Origin: JALHST01 sp963798435
GTDB lineage: Bacteria > Bacteroidota > Bacteroidia > Flavobacteriales > Flavobacteriaceae
Direction: 5' to 3'
Length of the DNA stretch: 64,000 nt
NCBI GenBank assembly: GCA_963798435.1
Contig: CAWCTF010000003.1
Span: forward strand, 113,718 to 177,717
Part shown: piece after piece, positions 36,138 through 45,505 of the stretch
How positions within the stretch are numbered: position 1 is the stretch's first letter
How the letters are laid out: each line of letters starts with the position of its first letter
The notes under the pieces: model-generated
What the model was told of the DNA's origin: nothing
Database searches by the model: none
Seen by the model: the letters and a program-made list of their open reading frames with translations, nothing else
Position numbers and translations under genes: made by a program

Positions 36138-38006
36138 TTAATTGACATTGAAATAGACGATGTTCGAACTCAATTTATTCGGATAGTCCTCGATAATAGT
36201 CTGTATAGCCAATGGCTTTTCATTATCCCCCGACCAAGATTTTAGGTTGCCATACACGTTCGTCGAAAAGAACAGCCGCAATTCTGTTCCTTCGGCATTA
36301 ACCGTGAGGTCTGAAGCATATTGGTTGAATATATAGATACTGCCATTCGATTTTATAGCAAGTTCCTTCCTGAGGTTCACGCCAGTAAGGATTAACGTAT
36401 CACCGCGAACAAAATCGGTCTGGTTGATTCCCGTAATTCGAATAACCCGGTCATCATTGATAACCTCAAAACGCTGAGGGTATGCTGCGTTGCGTAAACC
36501 TTCGGAGATAAGCACACTATAGCTCCCAGCCGGAAGGTCCGAAGGTATTTCAGTGGTTAATTGGTTTTCCGAGGAGGAGTATTCAAAGCTATGTTGATGG
36601 GAATAACTATTCCTTAAAATTGGCATTGGAAATTTGTCACCGCTGTCATTCACAAGTTGGATGTTCACTTGGGAAGGATCCTGGACATTCCTTGTTGAAA
36701 TATACTGGGTCGAACCGGCAAAAGCTCTGAAGTTGGTTTCAGAATTGCTATTCGAAAAGTCAAAACCAGGATTCCATAAATAGGAATATAATCTTGACAT
36801 TCTTATAGGCGCTATTACAGTAAACTGCTTGGTGGTGCCAATTTCCGAAGTAACGGTAAAAGTAGCGGATGATTGCAGATTCATATGGCTTACTTCATCC
36901 AAATCGAGGGTTGCCTTCGGGTCGAGTTCAATTTCTGTATTGCTATCGGCATAATCAAAATTTCCCATTTCCATATGTATGGTTGCAGCTTCATTATCGA
37001 CAATTCCGAAATAGATTTCCGTTCCTGAATGTACCTTGAATGTTTGTACATCCATCTGTCCGCTCTCGACCACGAGTTCGTATCGGGTTTCCTTTCCTGT
37101 TGGGTCGGTAACGACAAAAAACAAATCATCATTGAAATTTAAGGAATCTCCGTTTTTAGGACTGATGCTATACCCATTTTTTAAACCTATTTGTGGTATC
37201 AATTTCTTATATTCAAAATTGCCCAAACGAATGCGGATGATTTTATTCCCTTCCTCGATGGTCGCCTGATAGGTTTCTTCATTATGCCGCACGTCAAAGG
37301 AGCTTATGCCTGAAACGCCTCCAACTTCAAAAGATCCGACTTTAGAGCGTGAACTATTACCACTATCATCGCGTGATTTTACGCTCCAATACACTTTACT
37401 CCCGATATCCAAGGAGATATCAAAATTTGTTTCCGTAATATCAGTGGCCACAAGTTCTTGTGGGGGGTTCTGGGTGCCAACATAGACGTCATATACCAAT
37501 GAAGTATCGTCAATATCTTTACTTTCCCAAACCAGGGTCATTTGTTGTTCTTCAATTTCGAATTGGGCTCCTTCTTTAGGGCTGATTAGTTCTGCTGGGA
37601 ATGGGGCATAATTCGAAATACCTTCTCCAGCAGAATAGAATTTCCAACTTTCACTTTCCGTAACTTTTTCAGAACCAGATACTTTTGAAATGACATGCCA
37701 TTGATAAGGCGTGTTTTTGTCCAATAGCATCTCCACCATATTGGTTGTGGTATTGGCATTGTTGATCTGATTGGTTAAAAGGTTTTCCACGACCACTTCG
37801 TATGAATCATTATCAGCCGCCCCCCATCGAAATTCGATGCGTGTTTTAGCACTACCTTGGTCAATTCCCGAAGTACACTCCGAATTCTTTAGTGGAAACT
37901 CCAATTTCACCGGAACTGGATTACTTGCTATATCCGGTTCTGGGCCATCCTTTGAACAGGCCATTGAAATCAGCAGGAGTATCGCTAATAATCCTTTGTT
38001 CTTCAT
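36138..38006 (-). CDS. Lipoprotein with FN3-like and IPT-like domains (module 1)
   Basis: A 622-residue lipoprotein with lipobox ISMACSKD. Two FN3/SusE-like domains at about residues 30-215 match the 236-residue lipoprotein of module 2. Two related beta sandwiches follow (FDVRHNEETYQATIEEGNKI and FKVHSGTEIYFGIVDNE), then IPT/TIG-like domains toward the C-terminus (ITGINQTDFVRGDTLILTG). It overlaps the upstream 803-residue T9SS gene by four bases (ATGA) and precedes the large T9SS gene by two. The repeated order exported protein then lipoprotein suggests that each pair works as a unit at the outer membrane. Confidence 0.8.
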   Translation of the reverse strand: MKNKGLLAILLLISMACSKDGPEPDIASNPVPVKLEFPLKNSECTSGIDQGSAKTRIEFRWGAADNDSYEVVVENLLTNQINNANTTTNMVEMLLDKNTPYQWHVISKVSGSEKVTESESWKFYSAGEGISNYAPFPAELISPKEGAQFEIEEQQMTLVWESKDIDDTSLVYDVYVGTQNPPQELVATDITETNFDISLDIGSKVYWSVKSRDDSGNSSRSKVGSFEVGGVSGISSFDVRHNEETYQATIEEGNKIIRIRLGNFEYKKLIPQIGLKNGYSISPKNGDSLNFNDDLFFVVTDPTGKETRYELVVESGQMDVQTFKVHSGTEIYFGIVDNEAATIHMEMGNFDYADSNTEIELDPKATLDLDEVSHMNLQSSATFTVTSEIGTTKQFTVIAPIRMSRLYSYLWNPGFDFSNSNSETNFRAFAGSTQYISTRNVQDPSQVNIQLVNDSGDKFPMPILRNSYSHQHSFEYSSSENQLTTEIPSDLPAGSYSVLISEGLRNAAYPQRFEVINDDRVIRITGINQTDFVRGDTLILTGVNLRKELAIKSNGSIYIFNQYASDLTVNAEGTELRLFFSTNVYGNLKSWSGDNEKPLAIQTIIEDYPNKLSSNIVYFNVN

Positions 38007-40414
38007 CTTTTAATTATTTTTTGTGAAAAGCGGGAATTGCCCACAGCATATTCTAGTATATAAGTACCTGCCGTCAAGTGCGATACATCTTGAAGTAAAA
38101 CGGGCTCATTTGGGCCAAAAGTTTTTTGATAAACCTGCTGACCATTTTGGGTATAGATATGTACCTCATCAATTTTGGAATTGTACATATTAGTCAGGTC
38201 GATTTTATCTGTGAATGGATTTGGTGATATACGTATACCTGATCCCATATCAACTGTGTACATTGCCATACCTTGACATGAACGATCAGTAGTAACCTGA
38301 ACTTGATTTAATCCTCCGTGCAAATCCAATTCCAACGAAGATTGGGTAGTCTCCAAGAGTTGACCATTGAAGTTGATTTTATAAACAGTGCCTCCCGATA
38401 ATTCCAAACTTAAAGTCCGAGCGCTTAGATCGACCTTGCCACCAAGCGAAATTTCTGTTCCAGACGCTATCGTCAAGGTATAACAAAGCATATCTGAATC
38501 TACTTCATGAGCAAGAATACAGAGCTCATATTGACCTGCTTTGAGGCCTTGGATATGGGTGTCCCCTGTAAAGGGAATTTCTTCAGAACCATTTAATACG
38601 GCCCGATAAACTCGTGAGTTATCTTGTGTTAGAATATGAATACTTCCGTTTTCTGCATCCTTACAGGCTTCGCCAAAGGTCTCTATTTGAAATAAATTGG
38701 AATCTATTATAACTAACTCACAGCCTTGTTCACCTACTAGAACATTCGCGGCAGTATCAGGACAACTATCCCTAAAATTTGGAACCCCATCACCATCGGT
38801 ATCGATTTGATCCTGAGAACATCCGTCGACATCGATTGGTACGCCGGGAGGGGTATCTGGACAGATATCCAAATCATCTGTCACACCATCAAGATCTGTA
38901 TCTTTCTCGGCAAGGCTGCAACCATGTTCGTCGGTCACTTCACCTAAAGGCGTCTCAGGGCATAAATCCATCCAATTTTGCACTCCGTCTTGGTCTGAAT
39001 CTTCTACTGAGGCGGTAAAATCTACTCCACCAAGGTCGTATTTGGTCAAAAAGTAATCTTGGGCATTATTACCACTATTGTTGTAGAGCGCTACATTGGG
39101 ATTAAGATTCAGGGTATCCGAAGAAAAACTGCCAGAATAATAAAACTCATCCAAGTTTACCCTAACCGGACCCGACCAGTCATTTACCGCATTATGGTAT
39201 TGTTGGGGGATACCACTTAGGTGCATTAGATATTCCATTTTAAAATTATTCAGATTTACCTTGATGACGACCGGCTCTTCGCCATCATTCACAGTCGTCA
39301 AACTGCCATTGTCAAATTCTTGGGTTTCACGAAAACTAGTTGCAACCAATAAATGATTTTTATAATAAGCCATATAACCCCGCTGCCCAAAAATGGAAAA
39401 GCCATCAAAAAACCGATAGTTTAGAAAGGAGCCATCACTTGCATTGAATTCGACGAGTGCGGCCGCAGAACCATAAGTGGCTAAGGTTGTTATGCGAATA
39501 TTATCGGTATATACCTTGCCAGAGACATAACACCAATAGTAAAGTTTATTATTAGGGCCCACAAACAGATCGGTCGGATAGAGAAGACCGGTTCCATTAC
39601 CTTCCTCGTACTCTTTTACGATGGTTTTCGACCAAAGAGTTTCGAGATTAGGGCCTATTTTATAGATTCGATTCTCATTAGGGGTACAATACATCTTGCC
39701 ATAATCCACCGCAAGGTAGATATTGCCTTTTTCATCAATGGTAACGGCTTTTAACTGGTCATAGGCCGCTTCACCCAACTGCACACCTCCTTGTAACTGA
39801 CCGATGGTGTTCCATTTAGATATAAATATATCCTCTGCATAACGGCTTTCATATGAATCTCCGCAGGCAGTATTCTCAATATTCTTAAATATATAAGTAT
39901 CATCGATATTCAAGGTATCATTAAAAAGTCCGATAGCATAGATACTACCCTGATGATATGCTACCCTTGTCCTACGTGAACCTGTAATTTTTCGGGCCCA
40001 AAGCAACTTGCCTTCTGAATTAATCTTAATTATGGAATTCCCATGTGGTATGTCAATATTTGAAATGGTCGTAGAGCCAGGACCAGTGGCTGGAAAGGTT
40101 AATTCTGCATAGATGTTACCGTCTTCGTCTACTGTTATCTCACTTAACCCTGGTTTGGGAGAATATCTATATGCATCTAGATCAAAGAAATCGAATCTCC
40201 ACAATTGTTCGCCTGCTTCACTTCTTTTTTCCAAACCAGCACTTGAGAGAAATACGACACCACCAGGAACCTTTTCAACCCCCCAAGCTCTCTCAGTTAA
40301 ATGTCCTCCATTTGAAAATGCCCATTTTAATTCTTGTGCCCGTAGGGAAGAACATATAGCACATATGAATAGGGTAACGACGAATTTAGCCGGGGAATGC
40401 TGAAGTTTTAACAC
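38003..40414 (-). CDS. T9SS-exported protein with thrombospondin type 3 repeats
   Basis: An 803-residue exported protein that heads the operon. Signal peptide MLKLQHSPAKFVVTLFICAI, then a propeller-like N-terminal half with DEDGNIYAEL and DEKGNIYLAVDYG strands. Three calcium-binding thrombospondin type 3 repeats follow near residues 490-570 (DSDQDGVQNWMDLCPET, DTDLDGVTDDLDICPDT, DTDGDGVPNFRDSCPDT). Next is the module GEACKDAENGSIHI...YELCILAHEVD shared with the larger protein. The end is a type A T9SS sorting domain (ISPNPFTDKIDL, GTYILEYAVGN, KIIKR). Probably displayed at or released from the cell surface. Confidence 0.88.
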   Translation of the reverse strand: MLKLQHSPAKFVVTLFICAICSSLRAQELKWAFSNGGHLTERAWGVEKVPGGVVFLSSAGLEKRSEAGEQLWRFDFFDLDAYRYSPKPGLSEITVDEDGNIYAELTFPATGPGSTTISNIDIPHGNSIIKINSEGKLLWARKITGSRRTRVAYHQGSIYAIGLFNDTLNIDDTYIFKNIENTACGDSYESRYAEDIFISKWNTIGQLQGGVQLGEAAYDQLKAVTIDEKGNIYLAVDYGKMYCTPNENRIYKIGPNLETLWSKTIVKEYEEGNGTGLLYPTDLFVGPNNKLYYWCYVSGKVYTDNIRITTLATYGSAAALVEFNASDGSFLNYRFFDGFSIFGQRGYMAYYKNHLLVATSFRETQEFDNGSLTTVNDGEEPVVIKVNLNNFKMEYLMHLSGIPQQYHNAVNDWSGPVRVNLDEFYYSGSFSSDTLNLNPNVALYNNSGNNAQDYFLTKYDLGGVDFTASVEDSDQDGVQNWMDLCPETPLGEVTDEHGCSLAEKDTDLDGVTDDLDICPDTPPGVPIDVDGCSQDQIDTDGDGVPNFRDSCPDTAANVLVGEQGCELVIIDSNLFQIETFGEACKDAENGSIHILTQDNSRVYRAVLNGSEEIPFTGDTHIQGLKAGQYELCILAHEVDSDMLCYTLTIASGTEISLGGKVDLSARTLSLELSGGTVYKINFNGQLLETTQSSLELDLHGGLNQVQVTTDRSCQGMAMYTVDMGSGIRISPNPFTDKIDLTNMYNSKIDEVHIYTQNGQQVYQKTFGPNEPVLLQDVSHLTAGTYILEYAVGNSRFSQKIIKR

Positions 40415-40836
40415 GAAAATTTGGTTTGGTCGGTTTTTCCAAAAATGGAATATTATTTAAAAACATGGACAAGATAAAAATATTATTGAAGAATTTTCGT
40501 ACAATTCGGTCAATTACATCCTTTTCAGTTAAAATGTAAATAATCCTACAATGTGGGTTTATATCTAAATTGGCCTACTAAATATTAATAACTTCATTGT
40601 CTTTTAAGAAAAGAAAATGCCGGTTATTAAATGGTCATTCTGTCTTGGATATGGGGTGACCATTAAAAACGAATCCTCTGCAAACCCTCATATATAGTTG
40701 ATTCTACCCAATCAATCTCCCCGCCAAAAACCACCTCCGGGTGGCTTTGTCCATTGCCTACGGGAGTCGAACGCCAGTGCGCCAGCTCGCTCCTTCGCTG
40801 AAAATGCCCACCGGGCATTTTCTATACGCTCGGCCG
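40415..40836. other. Intergenic stretch, right end of island
   Basis: An AT-rich leader for the T9SS operon (to about 40670) is followed by a GC-richer, hairpin-filled segment: CCACCTCCGGGTGG near 40730 and AAAATGCCC/GGGCATTTT near 40799-40820. A string at 40676 (CCTCTGCAAACCCTCATATA) resembles one at 29610 just before core C (CCTCTGGAAACCCCTATATA), so both islands share an end signature. On the minus strand GTTCGACTCCC near 40765 resembles a tRNA/tmRNA T-arm. No gene is supported. Confidence 0.5.
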
Positions 40837-41008
40837 CCTCCGGCTCCACGACACTCAAAAATACCCAGCAGCTTAAGGCATTCAAAAATGCCAAGCTTAT
40901 TTGCACATTTTTGAACGAATTAAGATGCCCATCGTGATAGCGATGGGTATTTTTATTTGCAACCTAGGCAGCCAATTGGGAGCACCGCAAGGGAACCCCT
41001 CCGGCTCC
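40837..41008 (+). repeat. Distal tmRNA 3'-flank copy (sites D and E)
   Basis: Starts with the full tmRNA-end core (site D, 40837-40859), continues as a 161-bp unit over 90% identical to 19116-19276 including the terminator, and ends in the 11-bp partial core CCTCCGGCTCC (site E). It has no tmRNA body before it. It marks the right boundary of the accessory region. Confidence 0.88.
40925..40954 (+). terminator. Duplicate of the tmRNA terminator
   Basis: Same stem (GCCCATCG...CGATGGGT) and T-run as at 19204-19233, with one loop base changed. It has no tmRNA upstream here and is a relic of duplication. Confidence 0.75.
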
Positions 41009-41162
41009 CCCTATTATATAAAAGTTTATACTAGATTTTCGAAAATTCCCTCTTTTCACTTTAGAGCTTGGTGATGCTTTGAGACTATTTGCTTTCTATT
41101 TTTAACCGAAAACTTCAATAGATCAAGTAACTTTGATTCTATAATCAACCTTAAACCAATTT

Positions 41163-42437
41163 ATGAAAACGTTATCTCCAAAAAGCTCCTTGATGCTTTT
41201 AGCAGCTACACTATTACTTGGCGCTTCGGTATGGCAATGTAAAAGTGACGTGAAAAAAACGGTCGAAACCAAACCAAATGAGACCTATATACAGACCCCT
41301 GAAGGGTTTTCCGTTGAAATAGTTGCGAAAGACCTAGGGGCAATCCGACATTTGACCGTCTCAAAAAATGGTGATATCTATGCGAATAGATCAGTGCTAA
41401 AAGATGGAAAAGCTATTATTCTCTTAAAGGATATTGATAAAGACGGAACGATTGATGAACAAAAGCAATTTGCCGATGAACCTGGTACCGGAATCTTAAG
41501 TAGCAACGGATATCTATATGCATCCTCCAATACTGCAATCTATCGCTATGCCCTGAATGAAGATGAAGAAATAATAGATACTGAAAATCCAGAAAAAATA
41601 GTAGAAGGTCTAATTGATATGGGCCGTGACAATGCAAAGTCATTTGTAATCGATAACAATTCGAATATATATGTCACCATAGGGTCATGGAATGATGCTT
41701 GTAGGGATGACGAAACCAAGACGGGCATCATGCCCTGTACCATTCTCGATTCCGCAGGAGGAATTTGGAAATTCAAAGCCGATAAACTCAACCAAACCTA
41801 TGCTGATGGAACACGATTTGCAACAGGCCTTAAAAATGCAGTAGGTACAGCATGGAATTTTAAAACGAACTCTTTATTTGCTACGGTTCATGGGCGTGGA
41901 GGGCTATCCACTTTTTACCCAGAGCTGTACACCACAAAGCAAAATGGGGAATTACCCGCGGAAACATTATATGAATTGACCGAGAATGCCGATGCCGGTT
42001 GGCCTTATATTTATTATGATCAATTTAAGAAAAAGAAAATTCTTTCTCCGGAATATGGTGGAGATGGGGAAAAAACAGCTGGCGAAGATGCCCTGGATCC
42101 CATAATGGCCTTCCCCGCGCATTTGGGTCCGAATGACCTGCTTTTCTATACTGGAAAAATGTTTCCCGCAAAATATAACAATGGGGCATTTATCGCTTTT
42201 CACAATCAATCTCCGGAACTAAAAAAGGGCTTTTTTGTAGCATTTGTTCCTTTTGAAAATGGCAAGCCCTCGGGGGAGTGGGAGATTTTTGCCGACAACT
42301 TTGCGGGAATCGATTTGGCAAACCCAAGTGGGCCTGTACAACATCGTCCTTGCGGTTTGGCGCAAGGGCCGAAGGGAGAGCTCTATGTAAGCGATGATCT
42401 TGGGGGGACGCTATTCAAGATATCCTATGAAAAATAA
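41163..42437 (+). CDS. PQQ-type sugar (sorbosone) dehydrogenase-like lipoprotein
   Basis: A 424-residue exported protein with a lipoprotein-like N-terminus (LLLGASVWQCKSD) and a six-bladed propeller typical of the sorbosone/glucose dehydrogenase family: SVEIVAKDLGAIRHLTVSKN, DNNSNIYVTIGSWNDACRDD, FATGLKNAVGTAWNF, and CGLAQGPKGELYVSDDLGG. Family members oxidise aldoses or sorbosone, often with PQQ; cofactor use here is not proven. It is the first chromosomal gene right of the island and stands alone. Confidence 0.82.
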   Translation: MKTLSPKSSLMLLAATLLLGASVWQCKSDVKKTVETKPNETYIQTPEGFSVEIVAKDLGAIRHLTVSKNGDIYANRSVLKDGKAIILLKDIDKDGTIDEQKQFADEPGTGILSSNGYLYASSNTAIYRYALNEDEEIIDTENPEKIVEGLIDMGRDNAKSFVIDNNSNIYVTIGSWNDACRDDETKTGIMPCTILDSAGGIWKFKADKLNQTYADGTRFATGLKNAVGTAWNFKTNSLFATVHGRGGLSTFYPELYTTKQNGELPAETLYELTENADAGWPYIYYDQFKKKKILSPEYGGDGEKTAGEDALDPIMAFPAHLGPNDLLFYTGKMFPAKYNNGAFIAFHNQSPELKKGFFVAFVPFENGKPSGEWEIFADNFAGIDLANPSGPVQHRPCGLAQGPKGELYVSDDLGGTLFKISYEK

Positions 42438-42868
42438 TTCCTTTAATTCATCATGTAAGTTTTGAAAAGAACGTGTTCAATCAATGGATTGCTAAAACGG
42501 AAGACAAAAGGACAATATGGCGAAAGCGAACGGGGCCTCAAATTCAGGCTTGGAATTTGGGGAGCGCATTGCAATAGTCCAGAATATACCGCTCTAAGGC
42601 GAAAGTTTCCCTATTTTGAAGGGACACTCTTCTATTTAAAAAGCGAAACCTCGAAAAAAGTCGACTCGAGTTTTAGGGGAACGCCACTGGTTGATATTGG
42701 GGCTAATCACTCGGTTACTTTCGTAATCAATCGTACTTCTGACAAATGAATGAATTTTTAAGGTAAAGACGTATGGCAAAAAATTCAAATTGTTAATTTT
42801 TTTTGTTGAATTCCATCGTCCTGTAAATCCAACTTTTCTAAGACTTTACACTACAAAAGCAAGGTATA
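42438..42868. other. Intergenic stretch without supported gene
   Basis: A 95-codon open frame at 42462-42749 has no family resemblance, no export signal and unusual composition, so I do not call it. No strong terminator is seen after the sorbosone dehydrogenase-like gene. Confidence 0.4.
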
Positions 42869-43159
42869 TTAATTTCCCGCTTTAAGTATACTTTTTAAAT
42901 AGCAGCTACATTCGAGCAAGTATTCAGGAAGGCTGTTGTATCCCTGAACTACGTCGCAACATTCGCCTTTTTTAAAGAGTTTTGTCACTGTTACCAGACT
43001 AATTCATCATAACCATACACTAAGAAACTTTGTCCTTGGATGTAACCTTTGCTGAAATTGTGTGTCTCTAGCAAAACAAGACTTCTGAAAATTTTGTCGT
43101 CCTTATTTTTCGTTTTGCTATCTAAAAGTACCTGAGAACATATTTGTTAATAATTAAAG
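42869..43159 (-). pseudogene. Frameshifted gene remnant of unknown family
   Basis: The minus strand holds a protein-like sequence in two frames. The upstream part reads KIFRSLVLLETHNFSKGYIQ then GQSFLVYGYDELVW and a stop. One frame over, near plus position 42994, it continues VTKLFKKGECCDVVQGYNSL and ends with YLKSILKAGN. The two join naturally if one base is changed. There is no start codon; the 5' part is missing where the permease gene begins. The SFLVYGYD motif recalls NTR/TIMP-like small exported proteins, but this is a guess. Confidence 0.45.
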
Positions 43160-43168
43160 ATACATAGT

Positions 43169-45505
43169 ATGATTAAAAACTATTTCACCATAGCGTGGCG
43201 AAATATTATGTCTAATAAGGTATTATTCTTTCTTAATATTTTAGGTTTAACTTCTGGGCTATTTTGCTTTTTACTAATCTATCTATGGATATCAAGTGAA
43301 AATAGCATTAATAGGTATCATGCAAACATAGATCAACTTTATTCTATATATCTTGAATCACCTGATGGCACTGTAAAAGGATATGAAACGTCCTCTCTTC
43401 TGTATAAAGAGTTAAAGACAAATATTCCCGAGATTGAGAAAGTCGCGGCGATGACAAACCATAGCCTAAAAAGTACCTTCTCCAATGGTACGATAGTTTT
43501 AAAGCAAAATGGAAAGTTTGTAAGTCAAGACTATTTTGAAATGTTTTCATTTCAGATTCTAGAAGGAAATGCTTCGAAGGCGTTAAACGCTCCAAATCAC
43601 ATTGCTATTTCAAAAGAAATGGCCGAATTGTTCTTTGGAAGCTCAAAAGGTGCTATTGGACAAACACTGACTTATGAAAATTCTAAAGAACTGGAAATAG
43701 CTATGGTCTTTGAATTAAGTAGTGAAGATTCGACTGAGAAGAGTGATTATTATTTGCCCTTTGCTTCTCTTTTTTCCGAAAATCCGTGGATGTATGAATG
43801 GAAAAATCTTGGCAGCTATACGTTTGCTCAATTGGTGGCCGGAACAGATGTTGGTCAGTTAGAACAAAAACTAAAATCATTCTTAAAAGGCCATGAATTA
43901 GATTTGGAAATTCGGTTTCAATCGTACGCAGACAGTTATCTTTATGGGGACATCGAAAAAGGGGAAGGAAAAATTATATATGTAAGATTGTTTGGGATAA
44001 TAGCGTTCCTGATCATGTTAATCGCAAGCATTAATTTCATGAATTTGGCTTCTGCCGGGTATATGAAAAGAATCAATGAAATTGGGGTCAGAAAGGTTTT
44101 AGGAGCGAGTAAAAGCAGTTTAATTGTGCAATTCTTAGGAGAAGCTATGCTTCTTTCTATTTCAAGTCTGTTTTTTGCCTTAATCTTGATTGCAATTGCG
44201 CTTCCCACATTCAATCAAATAACAGCTAAAAATATAGACCTGTTGAATTTGCCGATAACCACATGGACAATGGTTTTCGCACTTACCATTTTAACAGGAT
44301 TTCTTTCTGGAAGTTACCCTGCATTTTTACTTTCTTCCTTTAGTTCTACGGATATTTTTAAAAAAAAAATCGAATCTAGCTCCAGCACCAAAGGGATTAG
44401 AAAAGGTTTGGTGGTGTTTCAGTTTACCATTTCGGTTGTCTTTATAAGCAGTATGATCATTATTTCCAGGCAAATTGATTTTGTCCAACATAAAGATATC
44501 GGTTTCGATAGAGAAAATTTATTGGCAGTCACGCTGTCAAAAGACTTACAATATAATTTTGATGCATTTAAAAGTGGTGCTTTACAAATTTCTGGAGTTA
44601 AATCGGTTACAAAAACGTCGCATATTCCTCTAGGTGACTATGGTACGTCACCAGAAGTTGTCTGGAACGGCAAAAGCGCAGATGACCATTCGTTATTTAC
44701 AGGAATGGTTGCAAGTAAAGACTTTGTTGAAACCTATGGTGTCGAATTACTTATGGGAAGAGAACTTATTCATAATAACCCGGAAAATATTGAATATCTT
44801 ATTAATGAGACGGCCATGAATAAAATGAAGATGGAAAATCCGATAGGTCAACCATTATCGTTTTGGGGAAATCCAGGAACCATTGTAGGTGTGGTTAAAG
44901 ATTTTCACTTTGGCTCTTTAAAAGAATCGATCTTCCCGATGATTATTAGAAGTGAAGGTTATTCCGAATTTAATATAGCCTTCGTTAAATATATTAAGGG
45001 TAATGAAAAACAAATAGTAGCAGCGTTAGAAACCCTTCATACTAATTTAGATCCAGCTTTTCCTTTTGACTATCGGTTTGTAGATCAGGAATACGACAAA
45101 CTCTATAAGAACGAATCTATGTTTTACAAATTATCAACCTACTTCTCAGTTCTGGCCATTCTAATTTCCTGCTTGGGCTTGTTTGGTTTGGTCCTATATA
45201 CGGCAGAACAAAAAACCAAAGAAATTGGTATTAGAAAAGTTTTAGGAGCCTCTGTTTTTACAATTACCTCACTTATAACAAGAGACTTTTTAAAATTGAT
45301 CCTGGTTGGAATCATAATTGGAACTCCAATTTCATCCTACTTCATGACCAAATGGCTTGAAGAATATGAATACAGAATACATATGCCATGGTGGGTATTT
45401 GGCCTAACCGCAGTTTTAATAATCAGCATATCGCTGCTTACTGTAAGTTTCGAATCTATAAAAGCTGCTATGGCAAATCCCATAAAAAGTATAAGAAACG
45501 AATAG
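43169..45505 (+). CDS. ABC transporter permease, FtsX/MacB type
   Basis: A 778-residue permease of the same class as the three at the start of the window but more diverged and more AT-rich. It starts MIKNYFTIAWRNIMSNKVLF, has an FtsX block with KRINEIGVRKVLGASKSSL near residue 300 and a C-terminal block with KTKEIGIRKVLGAS, and ends NPIKSIRNE. It is isolated here with no ATPase beside it, so it would need a partner encoded elsewhere, perhaps the one at 7620. Confidence 0.9.
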   Translation: MIKNYFTIAWRNIMSNKVLFFLNILGLTSGLFCFLLIYLWISSENSINRYHANIDQLYSIYLESPDGTVKGYETSSLLYKELKTNIPEIEKVAAMTNHSLKSTFSNGTIVLKQNGKFVSQDYFEMFSFQILEGNASKALNAPNHIAISKEMAELFFGSSKGAIGQTLTYENSKELEIAMVFELSSEDSTEKSDYYLPFASLFSENPWMYEWKNLGSYTFAQLVAGTDVGQLEQKLKSFLKGHELDLEIRFQSYADSYLYGDIEKGEGKIIYVRLFGIIAFLIMLIASINFMNLASAGYMKRINEIGVRKVLGASKSSLIVQFLGEAMLLSISSLFFALILIAIALPTFNQITAKNIDLLNLPITTWTMVFALTILTGFLSGSYPAFLLSSFSSTDIFKKKIESSSSTKGIRKGLVVFQFTISVVFISSMIIISRQIDFVQHKDIGFDRENLLAVTLSKDLQYNFDAFKSGALQISGVKSVTKTSHIPLGDYGTSPEVVWNGKSADDHSLFTGMVASKDFVETYGVELLMGRELIHNNPENIEYLINETAMNKMKMENPIGQPLSFWGNPGTIVGVVKDFHFGSLKESIFPMIIRSEGYSEFNIAFVKYIKGNEKQIVAALETLHTNLDPAFPFDYRFVDQEYDKLYKNESMFYKLSTYFSVLAILISCLGLFGLVLYTAEQKTKEIGIRKVLGASVFTITSLITRDFLKLILVGIIIGTPISSYFMTKWLEEYEYRIHMPWWVFGLTAVLIISISLLTVSFESIKAAMANPIKSIRNE

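Larger units (their letters stand above)
19128..41008. mobile_element. Accessory region integrated at ssrA (probably two tandem islands)
   Basis: A 21.9-kb region bounded on the left by the tmRNA 3' end and on the right by a degenerate copy of it. Core sites CCTCCGGCTCCACGA occur at 19116 (A, in tmRNA), 19277 (B), 29657 (C) and 40837 (D), with an 11-bp remnant at 40998 (E). Tyrosine recombinases commonly use the 3' end of ssrA, and these repeats fit attL, an internal junction and attR. B and C each start the same 529-bp module, which suggests two related elements in tandem. No integrase, excisionase, relaxase or phage gene is visible, so the region is either fixed or mobilised in trans. Cargo is mostly envelope and secreted proteins. 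Confidence 0.65.

Noticed and set aside
40755..40790. A tRNA suggested by a T-arm-like GTTCGACTCCC on the minus strand
   Set aside because: No acceptor, D-arm or anticodon arm can be built around it.
40698..40937. Plus-strand and minus-strand frames across the D site
   Set aside because: They translate hairpins and the duplicated tmRNA end.
42462..42749. 95-codon frame after the sorbosone dehydrogenase-like gene
   Set aside because: No motif, no signal, atypical composition; probably chance.
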